Positions 52,904-62,738 of a DNA stretch of 64,000 nt are shown piece after piece. A program made the position numbers and the translations under genes. Origin of the DNA: Pirellula sp. SH-Sr6A (GTDB lineage: Bacteria > Planctomycetota > Planctomycetia > Pirellulales > Pirellulaceae); contig NZ_CP011272.1 of the NCBI RefSeq assembly GCF_001610875.1, forward strand, positions 1,779,988 to 1,843,987. The letters are read 5' to 3'. How positions within the stretch are numbered: position 1 is the first letter of the stretch; the number at the start of each line of letters is the position of its first letter. Below the pieces are notes generated by a model. It worked only from the letters and a program-made list of their open reading frames with translations, was not told the DNA's origin and ran no database searches.

Positions 52904-54253
52904 CTAATCCATCACTTTTGCGTTAGCGATGAGCTTCAGGAATTCTTGATTGCTCGGGAATCGAGAAAGCTGCTTCGTCAGTTGCTCCATCGCTTCCACC
53001 GGATGCATCGAGTTGAGAGTCCGGCGAATCATGGTGACCGAATGGTACGTATCAGGATCGTGAAGCAATTCTTCACGGCGTGTTCCGGACTGAGTGATAT
53101 CGATCGCAGGCCAAACGCGACGGTCTGCCAGCTTTCGATCCAGAACCAACTCCATGTTCCCCGTACCCTTGAACTCTTGGAAGATCAACTCATCCATACG
53201 GGACCCCGTATCGACCAGAGCGGTACCGACGATTGTGAGCGAGCCACCTTCCGCGAAAGCGCGAGCGGTTGCAAAGAGCTTTTTGGGTATATCCATGGCC
53301 TTGATGTTCACCCCGCCGCTCATGGTAGGACCGCTATTACCAACATATTTGTTGAACGCGCGGGCTAGGCGAGTGATGGAGTCCATGAGCAAGAAAACGT
53401 CCTTGCCCATCTCCGCGAGTCTTCTGCAGCGATCCACCACCAACTGGCTGATGCGAACATGTGACTCAACGTCCTCATCCAAACTGCTCGCGATCACCTC
53501 GCCACGTTGGATGTTTCGACGCATGTCCGTCACTTCTTCGGGACGTTCATCGATGAGCAACACAATGAGCTCGACTTCGGGATAATTTTGCGCAATCCCT
53601 TGTGACATGTGCTGCAGCATAATCGTCTTCCCGGATCGGGGAGGGGCGACGATCAAGCATCGTTGGCCGCGTCCGATGGGAGCGAGCAAGTCGATCACGC
53701 GGTTGGTGATCGGTTGTGTTCCGATCTCTAGTCGGAGCCATTGCTCCGGGTTGATGGGGGTGAGGTTCTCGAAGCTCTTGATATTGACATACTCGTCTGG
53801 CTTCATCCCTTCGATGTCGAGAATCTCTTTGACGCGGGGACCTTGCGATCGCCGGGTCTGCTGCATGAGGGCGCGAATCTTGAGCCCCTGCCTCAGTCGG
53901 AATTTCTCAATCATCGTTCCAGGAACGAAAGGATCGGTCCGGAGCCGGGAGTAATTGTTTTCAGGGGACCGAAGGAACCCATAGCCATTGGGATGCATTT
54001 CCAGGAGCCCGTAAAACTCCTGACCTGGCTCTTCGTTCGCCGCAGGAGAATCCGAATCCGATGCCATCGCACCCTCGGCCCCTTCCACTGGTTCACCGGT
54101 CACTACGGGGTTTTCCTCTCCACCATCGCCGAATGCCTGCTGATAGTTCGGGCCGTGACGGCGGCGAGGCCTCTTGACCCGAGGGCGAGGGCCGGGAGCT
54201 GCCCCCGAGTTGTCATCATGAAATCGAGTGCGGAAGCGCTTTTTCTTGGGCAT
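52904..54253 (-). CDS. rho: Transcription termination factor Rho
   Basis: Hexameric RNA helicase that ends transcripts. 449 residues from ATG 54251-54253. An N-terminal basic/Pro-rich extension (1-80, MPKKKRFRTR...) precedes the RNA-binding cold-shock-like domain (about 80-155, FYGLLEMHPNGYGFLR) and the ATPase: APPRSGKT Walker A (203-210), LLIDERPEEVTDM, and the C-terminal GGSLTIVGTALVDTGSRMDE. Upstream of rnpA on the same strand, likely one transcript. Confidence 0.96.
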   Translation of the reverse strand: MPKKKRFRTRFHDDNSGAAPGPRPRVKRPRRRHGPNYQQAFGDGGEENPVVTGEPVEGAEGAMASDSDSPAANEEPGQEFYGLLEMHPNGYGFLRSPENNYSRLRTDPFVPGTMIEKFRLRQGLKIRALMQQTRRSQGPRVKEILDIEGMKPDEYVNIKSFENLTPINPEQWLRLEIGTQPITNRVIDLLAPIGRGQRCLIVAPPRSGKTIMLQHMSQGIAQNYPEVELIVLLIDERPEEVTDMRRNIQRGEVIASSLDEDVESHVRISQLVVDRCRRLAEMGKDVFLLMDSITRLARAFNKYVGNSGPTMSGGVNIKAMDIPKKLFATARAFAEGGSLTIVGTALVDTGSRMDELIFQEFKGTGNMELVLDRKLADRRVWPAIDITQSGTRREELLHDPDTYHSVTMIRRTLNSMHPVEAMEQLTKQLSRFPSNQEFLKLIANAKVMD

Positions 54254-54999
54254 ACCACCAAATCCGAGTAAAAACAAAGTGGGGATCTTGGGATCGCCAC
54301 CGGACCGAGAACCTGGAGACCCAAGGAAAATCCATTCCTTCGATCTGCCACCTAGGGTTAGCGTGAGTCGATCGCCACCGCGAAGCCATCCATTCGGAGT
54401 TCCTCGTGAAGGCGATTCTGGATTCGCGAGGAATCCAAGTACCAGCAAGGGCCTCGTGAGGGCCCCGCATTTTCCGTTCATGCTTCGACGTGCTCGTGAA
54501 AACGCGATCGCCGCAGAACCGGTCGATGTGGATGCACAAACGCGAAAAGCAAACCTATTTCTGGCGGGAAAGTCGCTACGACAAGGAGAAACCAGCTTCG
54601 GAACCTGAGCCCCACGGCCCGGATCCGATCCGAAGCGAAACCATCCCAAACTGCCAATCTTCCGGGCTTAGCTGATCTCGACGCAAGAAAATCGAGTGAT
54701 CTCTCATCCGAAGAAGGCTCTAACGTGTCGAGGGAAATCCATTCCCTCAGCAAGGCTCTGTGCCAATTGCCGTGGTCCGGTACCAAAATCAAATGACCGG
54801 CGAACGAAGTCCCAACACGGTTCGACAAGTTTTGCACACGCCGAGACCGGTGTCAAGCGACCTGCCACCGGAAGCATCCATCGATTTCTGAATTTATTCC
54901 AATCGAAGCGTTCCGCCTCGACGCTTGCCTTGTCGCTAACCTACTTCTGCTCGACAGCGACGATCGCTCGCGGAGCACTCGTAACGGGAAAACAAAGCA
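54254..54999. promoter_or_regulatory. Long region upstream of rho, no gene seen
   Basis: About 746 bp between the divergent rho and SDR genes. It should hold both promoters and a long rho leader. Small hairpins are visible: GGATTC/GAATCC at 54420-54436 and GGGCC/GGCCC at 54449-54465. Reading frames here are composition-driven and show no family similarity. Confidence 0.5.
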
Positions 55000-55734
55000 A
55001 TGCGTGCTGTCGTCGTAGGAGCAACCGGCGGGATCGGTGAGGCAGTCTGCCAGCAACTTGCCCAAGCCGGTGGGATTGGCTTTTTGATTGGAAGGAACGA
55101 ACTCAAACTTCAGGAACATTCCCAACGATTCGGTTGGAATTATTCCGTCGCGGATGCTGTGGATTGGCCCTCCCTGGAAACTGCGATTGGACGGGCGGAA
55201 GAGACGCTTGGAGGTCTCGATGCGGTCATCCATTTGGCGGGATCCGTTTTGCTAAAGCCGATGCACCTGACAAGCTTCTCCGAGTGGCGTGCGACCCTGG
55301 ACACCAACCTGACTTCAGCGGCCGGGGTCATCAAGTTCGCGGCTCCTCGTATGTTCGGGGAGGGTGGAAGCATCGTCTTGATGAGTTCGGCTGCTGCCTC
55401 GATCGGCCTTCAAAATCACGAGGCAATCGCTGCCGCAAAAGGTGGCATCGAAGGGTTGGTCACCTCTGCCGCGGCGACGTACGCAGCGAAGAAGATCCGG
55501 GTGAACGCGGTCGCGCCAGGACTCACGAAAACCCCGATGACTCAGCGAATATGGGACAATCCCAAAAACGCAGAACACTCCTTATCCATGCACCCACTGG
55601 GCCGTTTCGGCGAACCCGACGAGGTGGCTCGAGCGATTCTTTGGTTTGCCTCCCCCGAGAACTCGTGGGTGACCGGGCAAGTCCTAGCGGTCGATGGAGG
55701 CTTGAGCTCGATCAAAACCGTCGCCGTCCGCTAA
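55000..55734 (+). CDS. Short-chain dehydrogenase-like protein lacking catalytic Tyr
   Basis: A 244-residue SDR-fold protein. The cofactor loop GATGGIGEA (7-15), the NAG-like HLAGSV region, Asn 103 and Ser 130 are present. At the YxxxK position the sequence is NHEAIAAAK: Lys 147 is kept but the Tyr is Ile 143. It may be a non-enzymatic or altered-mechanism SDR, or the catalytic base may come from elsewhere. C-terminal APGLTKTPMT and the DGGLSS end are family-typical. Substrate unknown. Confidence 0.85.
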   Translation: MRAVVVGATGGIGEAVCQQLAQAGGIGFLIGRNELKLQEHSQRFGWNYSVADAVDWPSLETAIGRAEETLGGLDAVIHLAGSVLLKPMHLTSFSEWRATLDTNLTSAAGVIKFAAPRMFGEGGSIVLMSSAAASIGLQNHEAIAAAKGGIEGLVTSAAATYAAKKIRVNAVAPGLTKTPMTQRIWDNPKNAEHSLSMHPLGRFGEPDEVARAILWFASPENSWVTGQVLAVDGGLSSIKTVAVR

Positions 55735-55782
55735 GGCCGGCGGTGAGCGCCAAGTCCGGCGATTATCTGCTGAGCCTAGCGG

Positions 55783-57216
55783 TTAGCTGTAGAGCTGAAT
55801 GGCTTTGACGATTGCATCGACATCGTTCGGGACTGCGACGGCTCGGTTGGCGAACGACGCTCGGGTCACACCACGGCTGCCAAGGACTTCGTTGAATTTG
55901 TCTTGATCGGTCGTGTGATAGGCGACCGTGGCGGTCGGATCTTTAAGTTGATGCCCCGTCAGGATGCAGACCACTCGATCGTCCATACCGATAACCCCTT
56001 GCTGACGCAGCAGCTTGGCACCGGCCACGCTGGCCGCACTCGCTGGTTCGCACCCGATCCCCCCAGCCCCGACCTGAGCTTTCGCGTCGAGAATTTCTTG
56101 ATCGGAGACCTGCCGGACCACACCATCGCAAAAATCGAGCGCCCGTAGGCATTTCTTGAGATTCACCGGTCGGTTGATTTCGATAGCGCTGGCGATCGTA
56201 TCGGCTTTTACTTTTCCTTTGTCCAATTCATCGTAGTACCAGCAAGCGATATCCATGCGGGCGCGGCCGCGATTCCAACGCAAGTTCCGCTGGTTGTAGA
56301 GAACATCCAACGTGTCGGCACCGCCGGCATTGATGACCGCTAACCGAGGAATGCGGTCGATCAGCCCCAGTTCCTTCAGCTCGATAAAGGCCTTGCCAAA
56401 AGCGCTGGAATTCCCAAGGTTTCCACCGGGGACGACGATCCAATCCGGGGACTCCCAACGAAGCGCCTCGAGAACTCGGAACATGACCGACTTTTGTCCT
56501 TCGAGGCGGAAGGGGTTGATACTGTTTACCAGATAAATTCCCAGTTCCTTCGAGACCTCTTTCACGCGGGCCATGGCGTCGTCAAAATCGCCAGCGATCT
56601 GAACCGTCAATGCTCCGTACTCCAGCGCTTGTGAAAGCTTTCCGTAGGAGATTTTTCCCGTACCGATGAAGATGACCGCTTTCATCAATTGCGTCACGGC
56701 GCAGTACATCGCCAAGGAAGCAGAGGTATTGCCAGTCGACGCGCAAGCCGCCCGTTTGGCCCCCACCATGTGCGCGTGAGTGAATGCGGCGCACATCCCA
56801 TTGTCCTTAAAAGACCCCGAAGGATTCATTCCTTCATATTGCAAGTAGAGTTTGCCGGGACGAATCCCAACATACTTCGCCACCGAGTCCGCTTGCTGAA
56901 GCAACGTTTGGCCCTCCCCCACGGTGACGATTTTGTGGTGGGGTGCAAACGGGAGCAGTTCATGAAACCGCCAGACACCGCTGAAACGTATGGGATTGTG
57001 GCGTTCCAACCACTTGGATTCGAACTCTCGAAGCGATTTTGGAACCGAAACTTTGTTCCAATCGTATGCGACGTCAAGAAGATCGTGACACTTCGGGCAA
57101 CTTGTCAGCACTTCATCGATCGAGTAAGTGGCACCGCAATCGACATTGATGCATTTCTGGTGGGCGACTTCGTAGGTAGTTGACATGGGGACTGCGGTAG
57201 CGGAGAGCGTCGACAT
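55783..57216 (-). CDS. thrC: Threonine synthase
   Basis: PLP enzyme turning O-phosphohomoserine into threonine. 477 residues from ATG 57214-57216; ATG 57184-57186 is a shorter alternative. A zinc-ribbon-like N-terminus ([10 protein letters not shown]...SCPKCHDLL) is typical of plant-like threonine synthases. The PLP lysine lies in [10 protein letters not shown]; the ASTGNTSAS and PGGNLGN phosphate-binding loops are clear. Divergent from the coiled-coil gene at 57605. Confidence 0.94.
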   Translation of the reverse strand: MSTLSATAVPMSTTYEVAHQKCINVDCGATYSIDEVLTSCPKCHDLLDVAYDWNKVSVPKSLREFESKWLERHNPIRFSGVWRFHELLPFAPHHKIVTVGEGQTLLQQADSVAKYVGIRPGKLYLQYEGMNPSGSFKDNGMCAAFTHAHMVGAKRAACASTGNTSASLAMYCAVTQLMKAVIFIGTGKISYGKLSQALEYGALTVQIAGDFDDAMARVKEVSKELGIYLVNSINPFRLEGQKSVMFRVLEALRWESPDWIVVPGGNLGNSSAFGKAFIELKELGLIDRIPRLAVINAGGADTLDVLYNQRNLRWNRGRARMDIACWYYDELDKGKVKADTIASAIEINRPVNLKKCLRALDFCDGVVRQVSDQEILDAKAQVGAGGIGCEPASAASVAGAKLLRQQGVIGMDDRVVCILTGHQLKDPTATVAYHTTDQDKFNEVLGSRGVTRASFANRAVAVPNDVDAIVKAIQLYS

Positions 57217-57604
57217 GATAATGGAACCTGATTCTGGAACTGGGCGGCCGAGCATCGCCGCCGCGGGAGGCTCCCTAATGTACCTCCTACAATCGGCAGG
57301 ATGTAGTCGGATCTCCCATTGAATAAGGACAACGCGACAGGAACAGTCCGCCCAATCGCTCCGGTCGCTCCAAGCCTACGAAAAATTTGCCCCTTCCCGA
57401 TCGACCATGACACTTGCGCCGGAAAAACCGGGGTATGCGTTCCGGTCGAGACGGCATTCTGGGAAAATGAAGAAGGATGGGTAAGAGAATGTTTGACGCT
57501 AGGGAGGGCGGGATTTAGGATGCATGTCCAAGGTGTAGCCAGGTCCCGAGCGAGTTTTTGAAGGCTACCAAACTTATCCCTATCTATCTCTCGTCGAGGA
57601 ATTC
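57217..57604. promoter_or_regulatory. Divergent promoter region thrC / coiled-coil gene
   Basis: Nearly 390 bp between two divergent starts without a supported gene. Both promoters must lie here. A GAGGAATTC Shine-Dalgarno sits just before the ATG at 57605. No repeat or clear operator seen. Confidence 0.55.
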
Positions 57605-59113
57605 ATGGCTCGCGATCGCAATGTGACAGTCTGGCAAGCCTATGTCACGGTCATGTCCATCGTCAGCTTTCTCTGCTTGGGCGCTCTCGCCTACATGATG
57701 TTCACCTCAGGAACCAACTTGAAAACAGCGGAAGCGGCGATCAAGGATAAACGGGATGCTGAGGCCAATTTGCGAAAAGTGACCGAACGAAACCAACTCC
57801 TCCAAAGCATTTTGGGAGTTGGAAAACCGATCAGTGAAGCAGAATTCAATCAGCTGAAAAGCAGCGTGACCGGGGACCCGGAAATCGATGCAGCGGTCAA
57901 AACCTACACCAATCACATGGGATTGTTCGGAGTCAACGAGCCGGAGAAAAATTACGCCAAACTGGTCGACACGCTGATGCAGGAACTGCGATCTCGAAAC
58001 ATCGCACTCTCGAATGCAGCCGCCAAAGCGATCCAGGACACAGAGAATTACGATCGCAAAATCAAGGTAGAGACCGACCTACGAGCCCAAGCTCAACAGG
58101 AAAAAGAGCAAATCTCGCTCAAAGCCAAGAACGACTTGGACAACTACACCGCCAAAATTGCTGAGCAAGTCAAAGCATTCGAAGCCTTGGCTGCCGAAAA
58201 GCTCAAACAATTCCGAGAATTCCAAGATGAAAAAGGCAAATTGAACGCCAAGATCGCCGAAGCCACGCGACGCAATGAAGAACAAGCTCGCCGCATCGAT
58301 TCATTAGTCCAAAAAATCAACGAAGTCCAGAACGAAAGCTTCCAGACCGTTCAAGGGGAAATCACCGACGTACAAGTCAGCAAGTACCCGGGAGATGGGC
58401 CCGGCCAAGTTTGGATCAATCTCGGACGAGCGGACGGTCTACGCCCCGGCGTGAACTTCGTAGTCTTTGATTCGGATGTCACCCAGGCGAGCCAAGGAAA
58501 AGTGAAGGCGAAGATTGAAATCGTCGAAGTGCTCGCGGGCGCGGAACACCTGTCGCGAGCCAAGATTCTCGACGATAGAAACTTCACCGCAATTCTGCGA
58601 GGGGACAAGGTCTACTCACCCTTCTGGCAACCAGGCTCGAAAGTCCAAATCGCATTGCTAGGCAAAATCGATTTCGACGGAGACGGCAAAGACGACCGAG
58701 ATCGCATCAAAGGATTACTGGACCAAAATCAAGTCACCTTGGCCATGGATATGCTCCCGACCGGTGAAGTCACCGGTCAGCTGACCGAAAAAGTCCGCTG
58801 GTTGGTCGTGGGAGAGGAACTCAAGTATCGTGTCGACGAGGATGGCAAGGGAGATCCAGCGATGCTGGCAGCCTCGAAAAGACGTCGGGACATCGAAACC
58901 CAAGCCCGTTCGCTGGGAATCACCATCATCAATCCCAATAACTTGATGAGCTGGCTCCAAGTGGGAGCGGACTCGTCTCCACTGGGAGATGCCGCTCGAC
59001 CCCGTGTCGATGAATATCGCCCACGGGTCCCGCGAGGAATCGAACGTGGCAAAGTTTCGGAGATGTACCAGTCCACAGACGGGCGGCTCAATCGCAACCC
59101 CCCGCCCGAATAA
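57605..59113 (+). CDS. Membrane-anchored coiled-coil protein, planctomycete type
   Basis: A 502-residue protein of unknown function. One TM helix at about 12-34 (AYVTVMSIVSFLCLGALAYMMF), then two coiled-coil stretches (39-64 and about 125-250, rich in Lys/Glu/Ala), then a globular beta-rich domain (about 255-420) with an EF-hand-like DFDGDGKDDRD loop that could bind calcium. The C-terminus is basic and Pro-rich. Layout suggests an envelope structural or tether protein; this is inference. Confidence 0.75.
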   Translation: MARDRNVTVWQAYVTVMSIVSFLCLGALAYMMFTSGTNLKTAEAAIKDKRDAEANLRKVTERNQLLQSILGVGKPISEAEFNQLKSSVTGDPEIDAAVKTYTNHMGLFGVNEPEKNYAKLVDTLMQELRSRNIALSNAAAKAIQDTENYDRKIKVETDLRAQAQQEKEQISLKAKNDLDNYTAKIAEQVKAFEALAAEKLKQFREFQDEKGKLNAKIAEATRRNEEQARRIDSLVQKINEVQNESFQTVQGEITDVQVSKYPGDGPGQVWINLGRADGLRPGVNFVVFDSDVTQASQGKVKAKIEIVEVLAGAEHLSRAKILDDRNFTAILRGDKVYSPFWQPGSKVQIALLGKIDFDGDGKDDRDRIKGLLDQNQVTLAMDMLPTGEVTGQLTEKVRWLVVGEELKYRVDEDGKGDPAMLAASKRRRDIETQARSLGITIINPNNLMSWLQVGADSSPLGDAARPRVDEYRPRVPRGIERGKVSEMYQSTDGRLNRNPPPE

Positions 59114-59228
59114 GTGAAGTTTGCTAGCAAAATCTCATTTTTTGACCCTTTTTGCTTGAAAAACTCCTACAACCGATATATCAATAAAGGTCAACGTCAA
59201 TTAGCCCGGTTATCACAGGAATCACATC

Positions 59229-60398
59229 ATGAAGTCCAGCTCCTTGAAAAGGACAGCTTTTCTCGCAGCATTTGGAGCGGGATTGGCATTCGCTCCGATC
59301 TCCGTCAATTCGTCGCGCGTTCTCGGTCAGGAGGCTGCAGTTGTCTCCGCTTCGCCAAAGGTGGAGCTTGTCAATGAGCTGTTTTCCCGCCAGTGGGTCA
59401 CAGCAAACGAGATGGGTGACGTGACCGGCTCGGTAGTCGGACTCGTTCCCAACGACAAGACCACTGCCGCAGACCTTGCTGTTTATTTGGTAAGAGACTC
59501 CAAGGTGGAGCTAAAGACCAAGGCCGATGCAGAAGGCAAGTTCACATTGGTGGGAGTGCAACCGGGCACTTACTCGTTGATCGTTCGCGGTGATGAGGCC
59601 TTCGGTGCATTTTCGCTGAAGGTGTTAAGCCGAGAGAAGGGTCTTCATCTCTCCTCCGACGTCGAAGTACGCGTTGTCAAGCCAGCGGACAAAGTCAACG
59701 AGATTCTGAGAGGTCAGACGTTGCCACCTTATGCGATGCGAGTTGAAGCTAGCGTCGAAACCGATTCCGATCCGCTCGGACCTAGCCGAAGCTTTTCCCC
59801 TAGCCAAGTCGTAAACGCCGATGCGGAAGGACGATTGGTCGGGACGGTTGGCTCAGTCAAAGGTGACAAGGACTTGAGCGATCTTACCGTGTTCATCTTG
59901 AAGGATGGCGAAGAGATAGCGAAAGCTTCGGTTGCACCAAGCGGCGAATATGTTGTCGCGGGATTGGAGCCAGGAGTTTACGGGTTTGTTGCCGCTGGAG
60001 AGTCAGGCTTCGTTGCAACCTCTTTTGAGTTTGTTCCCAACAAAGCGGATCCTGTAAGTGCTAAGGGTGAGAAGCTGATCGGTATTTTCCGACCTTGTCA
60101 TCGATTGAATGCAGAAGTCGTTCCTTGCTGTGACACCGCATCGATCGATGTTGTATCGGCCGAGGTTGTAGAAGTTGTCGAGGCACCAGCCGAGGTTCTT
60201 TGTGAATCGACCCAGCCAGCAGCGAGCTGCTGTGGTGGCATGGGTTGGGGTGGTTACGGTGGCGGCGGCGGTGGTGGCGGAGCACACGGCGGTGGCTGGG
60301 GTGGAATCGCCGGAATCGCGGGTCTCGCTGCAGTAGCTGGAATTCTCGCAGCCGAAGACGACAACAGCGCCCCTGTTGTCAGCCCTGCAGCTCCCTAA
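59229..60398 (+). CDS. Exported protein with two carboxypeptidase-regulatory-like domains
   Basis: A 389-residue exported protein. Signal peptide at about 4-30 (LKRTAFLAAFGAGLAFAPI). Two beta-sandwich repeats of the carboxypeptidase regulatory / SdrD B type: VTGSVVGLVPNDKTTAADLA... and LVGTVGSVKGDKDLSDLTV..., each ending in the GxYxF / PGTYSL pattern. The C-terminal ~60 residues hold a Cys pair and a Gly-rich run (GGYGGGGGGGG). An AGGA Shine-Dalgarno precedes the ATG. Function unknown; likely surface-exposed. Confidence 0.78.
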   Translation: MKSSSLKRTAFLAAFGAGLAFAPISVNSSRVLGQEAAVVSASPKVELVNELFSRQWVTANEMGDVTGSVVGLVPNDKTTAADLAVYLVRDSKVELKTKADAEGKFTLVGVQPGTYSLIVRGDEAFGAFSLKVLSREKGLHLSSDVEVRVVKPADKVNEILRGQTLPPYAMRVEASVETDSDPLGPSRSFSPSQVVNADAEGRLVGTVGSVKGDKDLSDLTVFILKDGEEIAKASVAPSGEYVVAGLEPGVYGFVAAGESGFVATSFEFVPNKADPVSAKGEKLIGIFRPCHRLNAEVVPCCDTASIDVVSAEVVEVVEAPAEVLCESTQPAASCCGGMGWGGYGGGGGGGGAHGGGWGGIAGIAGLAAVAGILAAEDDNSAPVVSPAAP

Positions 60399-60430
60399 GC
60401 TGGATGGGCGTGATATCGAGTCAAAATCGA

Positions 60431-60461
60431 AAAGGCCGCTGTTATCCAGCGGCCTTTTTTT
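60431..60461 (+). terminator. Rho-independent terminator
   Basis: AAAGGCCGCTG (60431-60441) and CAGCGGCCTTT (60447-60457) form a perfect 11-bp stem with a 5-nt loop, running into a T7 tract. It ends the transcript of the preceding gene. Confidence 0.94.
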
Positions 60462-60536
60462 ATTGGAGTCTGGATCGATCGCGGATGGCCATCGATCGCT
60501 AGGGAAACCGAGAACGCACGCGAAGGAGCGGCCGCG

Positions 60537-61391
60537 ATGGTGGGTGAGTTAGTCAGTACGGAGACCGTCGATGGCGTAAGGCTCGATGGGTTTTGGGTAC
60601 GAGGGAGTTCCGACGATTGCTGGTTGGTAACACACGGTGTCAATGGAAATTTCTACGGTTCCAGTTTGCTGAAGGAGTTCGCACAGACACTTTCCTTTAC
60701 TGGGTCCCACGTTCTGTTGGTCAACTCTCGCGGGCATGACATCGTCTCATTCAATTCGGGATCTGTTCCGATGCGTTTGGGATCCCAATACGAAATGATT
60801 TACCAATCGCTAAGTGACTTGAACGCTTGGGAGTCGTTTTGCCGAGAACATGGGATACGACTCCTAGGAATCGGAGCGCATAGCTTGGGCGCGTTAAAAA
60901 CGGCGTACTGGCTATCGGAATCCCTCGGAGTTGGGGTGGAGCGATACATCTCGCTTTCTCCGCCTCGACTAAGTACTTCCATTTTGGCGGAGGATCCCAA
61001 ACGGGGCGAAGTCTTTTGCAAGGATCTACAACTGGCGAAAGAGTTATGCGAATCAGGCAAATCAGATCAGGTGATTCGGGTTCGCTATCCTCTGCCGAAC
61101 TGGCTTTCGGCGGCAACCTTTTTGGATAAATACGGATCGAACGATCGCTACGATTATTTCGGGTGGCTCGAGAAGATTTCCCAGCAGACATTGTGGGTCT
61201 TCGGGGAATCGGAAGTACGGAACGGGTCTGGCAATTTCCGCGACGCGGACTTGAACTTATCGCATCGGTTTGCAGAGAAATCCCTCTATCATCATTCCGT
61301 CGAAGTCATTGAGGGAGGGGATCATTCGTACCGAGGAGTACGCCAACCTTTGTGGCAGACGATTACCAGCTGGTTGACACGGTCGCTTTAG
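60537..61391 (+). CDS. Alpha/beta hydrolase
   Basis: A 284-residue cytosolic alpha/beta-hydrolase. DCWLVTHGVNGNFYGSS gives the oxyanion region and GIGAHSLGALKT the nucleophile Ser in AHSLGA; the catalytic His is in the C-terminal GGDHSYRG. Substrate unknown. AAGGAG Shine-Dalgarno about 9 nt upstream. First of a three-gene group with an adenylating enzyme and an aldehyde dehydrogenase. Confidence 0.85.
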   Translation: MVGELVSTETVDGVRLDGFWVRGSSDDCWLVTHGVNGNFYGSSLLKEFAQTLSFTGSHVLLVNSRGHDIVSFNSGSVPMRLGSQYEMIYQSLSDLNAWESFCREHGIRLLGIGAHSLGALKTAYWLSESLGVGVERYISLSPPRLSTSILAEDPKRGEVFCKDLQLAKELCESGKSDQVIRVRYPLPNWLSAATFLDKYGSNDRYDYFGWLEKISQQTLWVFGESEVRNGSGNFRDADLNLSHRFAEKSLYHHSVEVIEGGDHSYRGVRQPLWQTITSWLTRSL

Positions 61392-61478
61392 CGAGTCTTG
61401 AACAGTCGTTACAATGGGCGAGCGATTGCAGTATTCGTCCTGCACGCACATTTCTCCCACCCTTACCCAACCATAACC

Positions 61479-62609
61479 ATGACAGTGGCAAATCCATCCT
61501 GGGTTGCGGGCGACTCGCAAGTCGCCGAGGCTCGCAAGGCGCTCGATCAACATGTGTACGAAACGGTCCAATGGCACTTTCACGAATCGACGGGCTCACC
61601 CTTTTGGTTGGGTAAGAAATCCGAACTGAAGTTCGATCCCCTCAAAGAAGTGAAGGGGTTCGATGACTTGAAGAAGTTCCCAGAATTCGAGGACGAATGG
61701 CTGCGCGGAGGCCCTGTCAATCGTTGGATCCCAAAGGGGCTTGCAGGAAAACCAACCTACGTTTTTGAAACTGGTGGAACCACCGGAATCCCAAAGAGCC
61801 GGGTCGTGATCGATGACTTCCGCATCGACTATGAGAACTTCAGTTACACATTGCCCGACGAGTATTTCCCCAAGGGTGCGAATTGGCTGATGCTCGGCCC
61901 GTCAGGCCCGCGTCGCTTACGCCTGGCAGTGGAACATCTCTGCCAATTTCGAGGCGGCATCTCCTTTTGTATCGACTTGGACCCACGATGGGTTATCAAG
62001 TTGATCAAGAAGGGTTGGATGGAGCATCTCGAGGAGTACAAGAAGCATTGCATCGACCAAGCGATCACGATCTTGACAGCAGGTCACGACATCAAGTGCA
62101 TGTTCACCACCCCCAAGCTCCTCGAGGCACTCGCATCGGGATTGGCGGACAAGGGTACCTCGATCCAGGAAGTCGGAATCACGGGCATCTTTTCAGGGGG
62201 CACGGAGTTCACACCGCAATGGACACGGTTCTGCGTGGAAGAAATGCTCGGCGGGCCCGTCGAGGAGAGCGGTGTTTACATGACCCCCACATACGGTAAT
62301 ACCTTGATGGGATTGGCTTGCTCGCGGCCCATCACCGCCGACGACGGCTATACGATTGCCTATTACGCTCCTCAACCGCGAGCGGTAGTCGAAGTAGTCG
62401 ATTTCGACGACTACAACAAATTGGTCCCTTACGGTGAGACAGGGCGGGTCAAGCTGTACACGATGACCAAAGAGTTTTTTGTACCGGGTTTCATGGAACG
62501 AGATGAGGGAGAGCGAGAACTTCCCTTCAACAAATATCCATGGGATGGTGTTAGCGGCGTAAGGCCCTATCGCGGCTTTGCATCGAGCACCACGGTGGGT
62601 GTTTACTAA
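61479..62609 (+). CDS. PaaK/LuxE-like acyl-adenylating enzyme
   Basis: A 376-residue AMP-forming enzyme from ATG 61479, close in length to LuxE acyl-protein synthetase and to PaaK phenylacetate-CoA ligase. The adenylation P-loop is FETGGTTGIPKS; YGNTLMG and a YGETGRVKLYTMT segment follow. Likely activates a carboxylic acid as an acyl-adenylate. With the aldehyde dehydrogenase immediately downstream it may form an acid-to-aldehyde reducing pair (inference). Confidence 0.82.
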   Translation: MTVANPSWVAGDSQVAEARKALDQHVYETVQWHFHESTGSPFWLGKKSELKFDPLKEVKGFDDLKKFPEFEDEWLRGGPVNRWIPKGLAGKPTYVFETGGTTGIPKSRVVIDDFRIDYENFSYTLPDEYFPKGANWLMLGPSGPRRLRLAVEHLCQFRGGISFCIDLDPRWVIKLIKKGWMEHLEEYKKHCIDQAITILTAGHDIKCMFTTPKLLEALASGLADKGTSIQEVGITGIFSGGTEFTPQWTRFCVEEMLGGPVEESGVYMTPTYGNTLMGLACSRPITADDGYTIAYYAPQPRAVVEVVDFDDYNKLVPYGETGRVKLYTMTKEFFVPGFMERDEGERELPFNKYPWDGVSGVRPYRGFASSTTVGVY

Positions 62610-62738
62610 TTTCTTCAGGTTGATCACGCGAGTGAGTCGCGGTTCATTCTTCTGTGCGTCGAGCCTTGTTCTCCGAACGAGGCTCGATGGCTTCTGCAGC
62701 GGCATCCATCAAGAACAATCAAATTCGGAAGGTCAGGC

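Noticed and set aside
54696-55040. 114-codon frame upstream of the SDR gene
   Set aside because: Overlaps the SDR start, is rich in Arg/Ser/Thr, and has no recognisable domain or ribosome-binding site.
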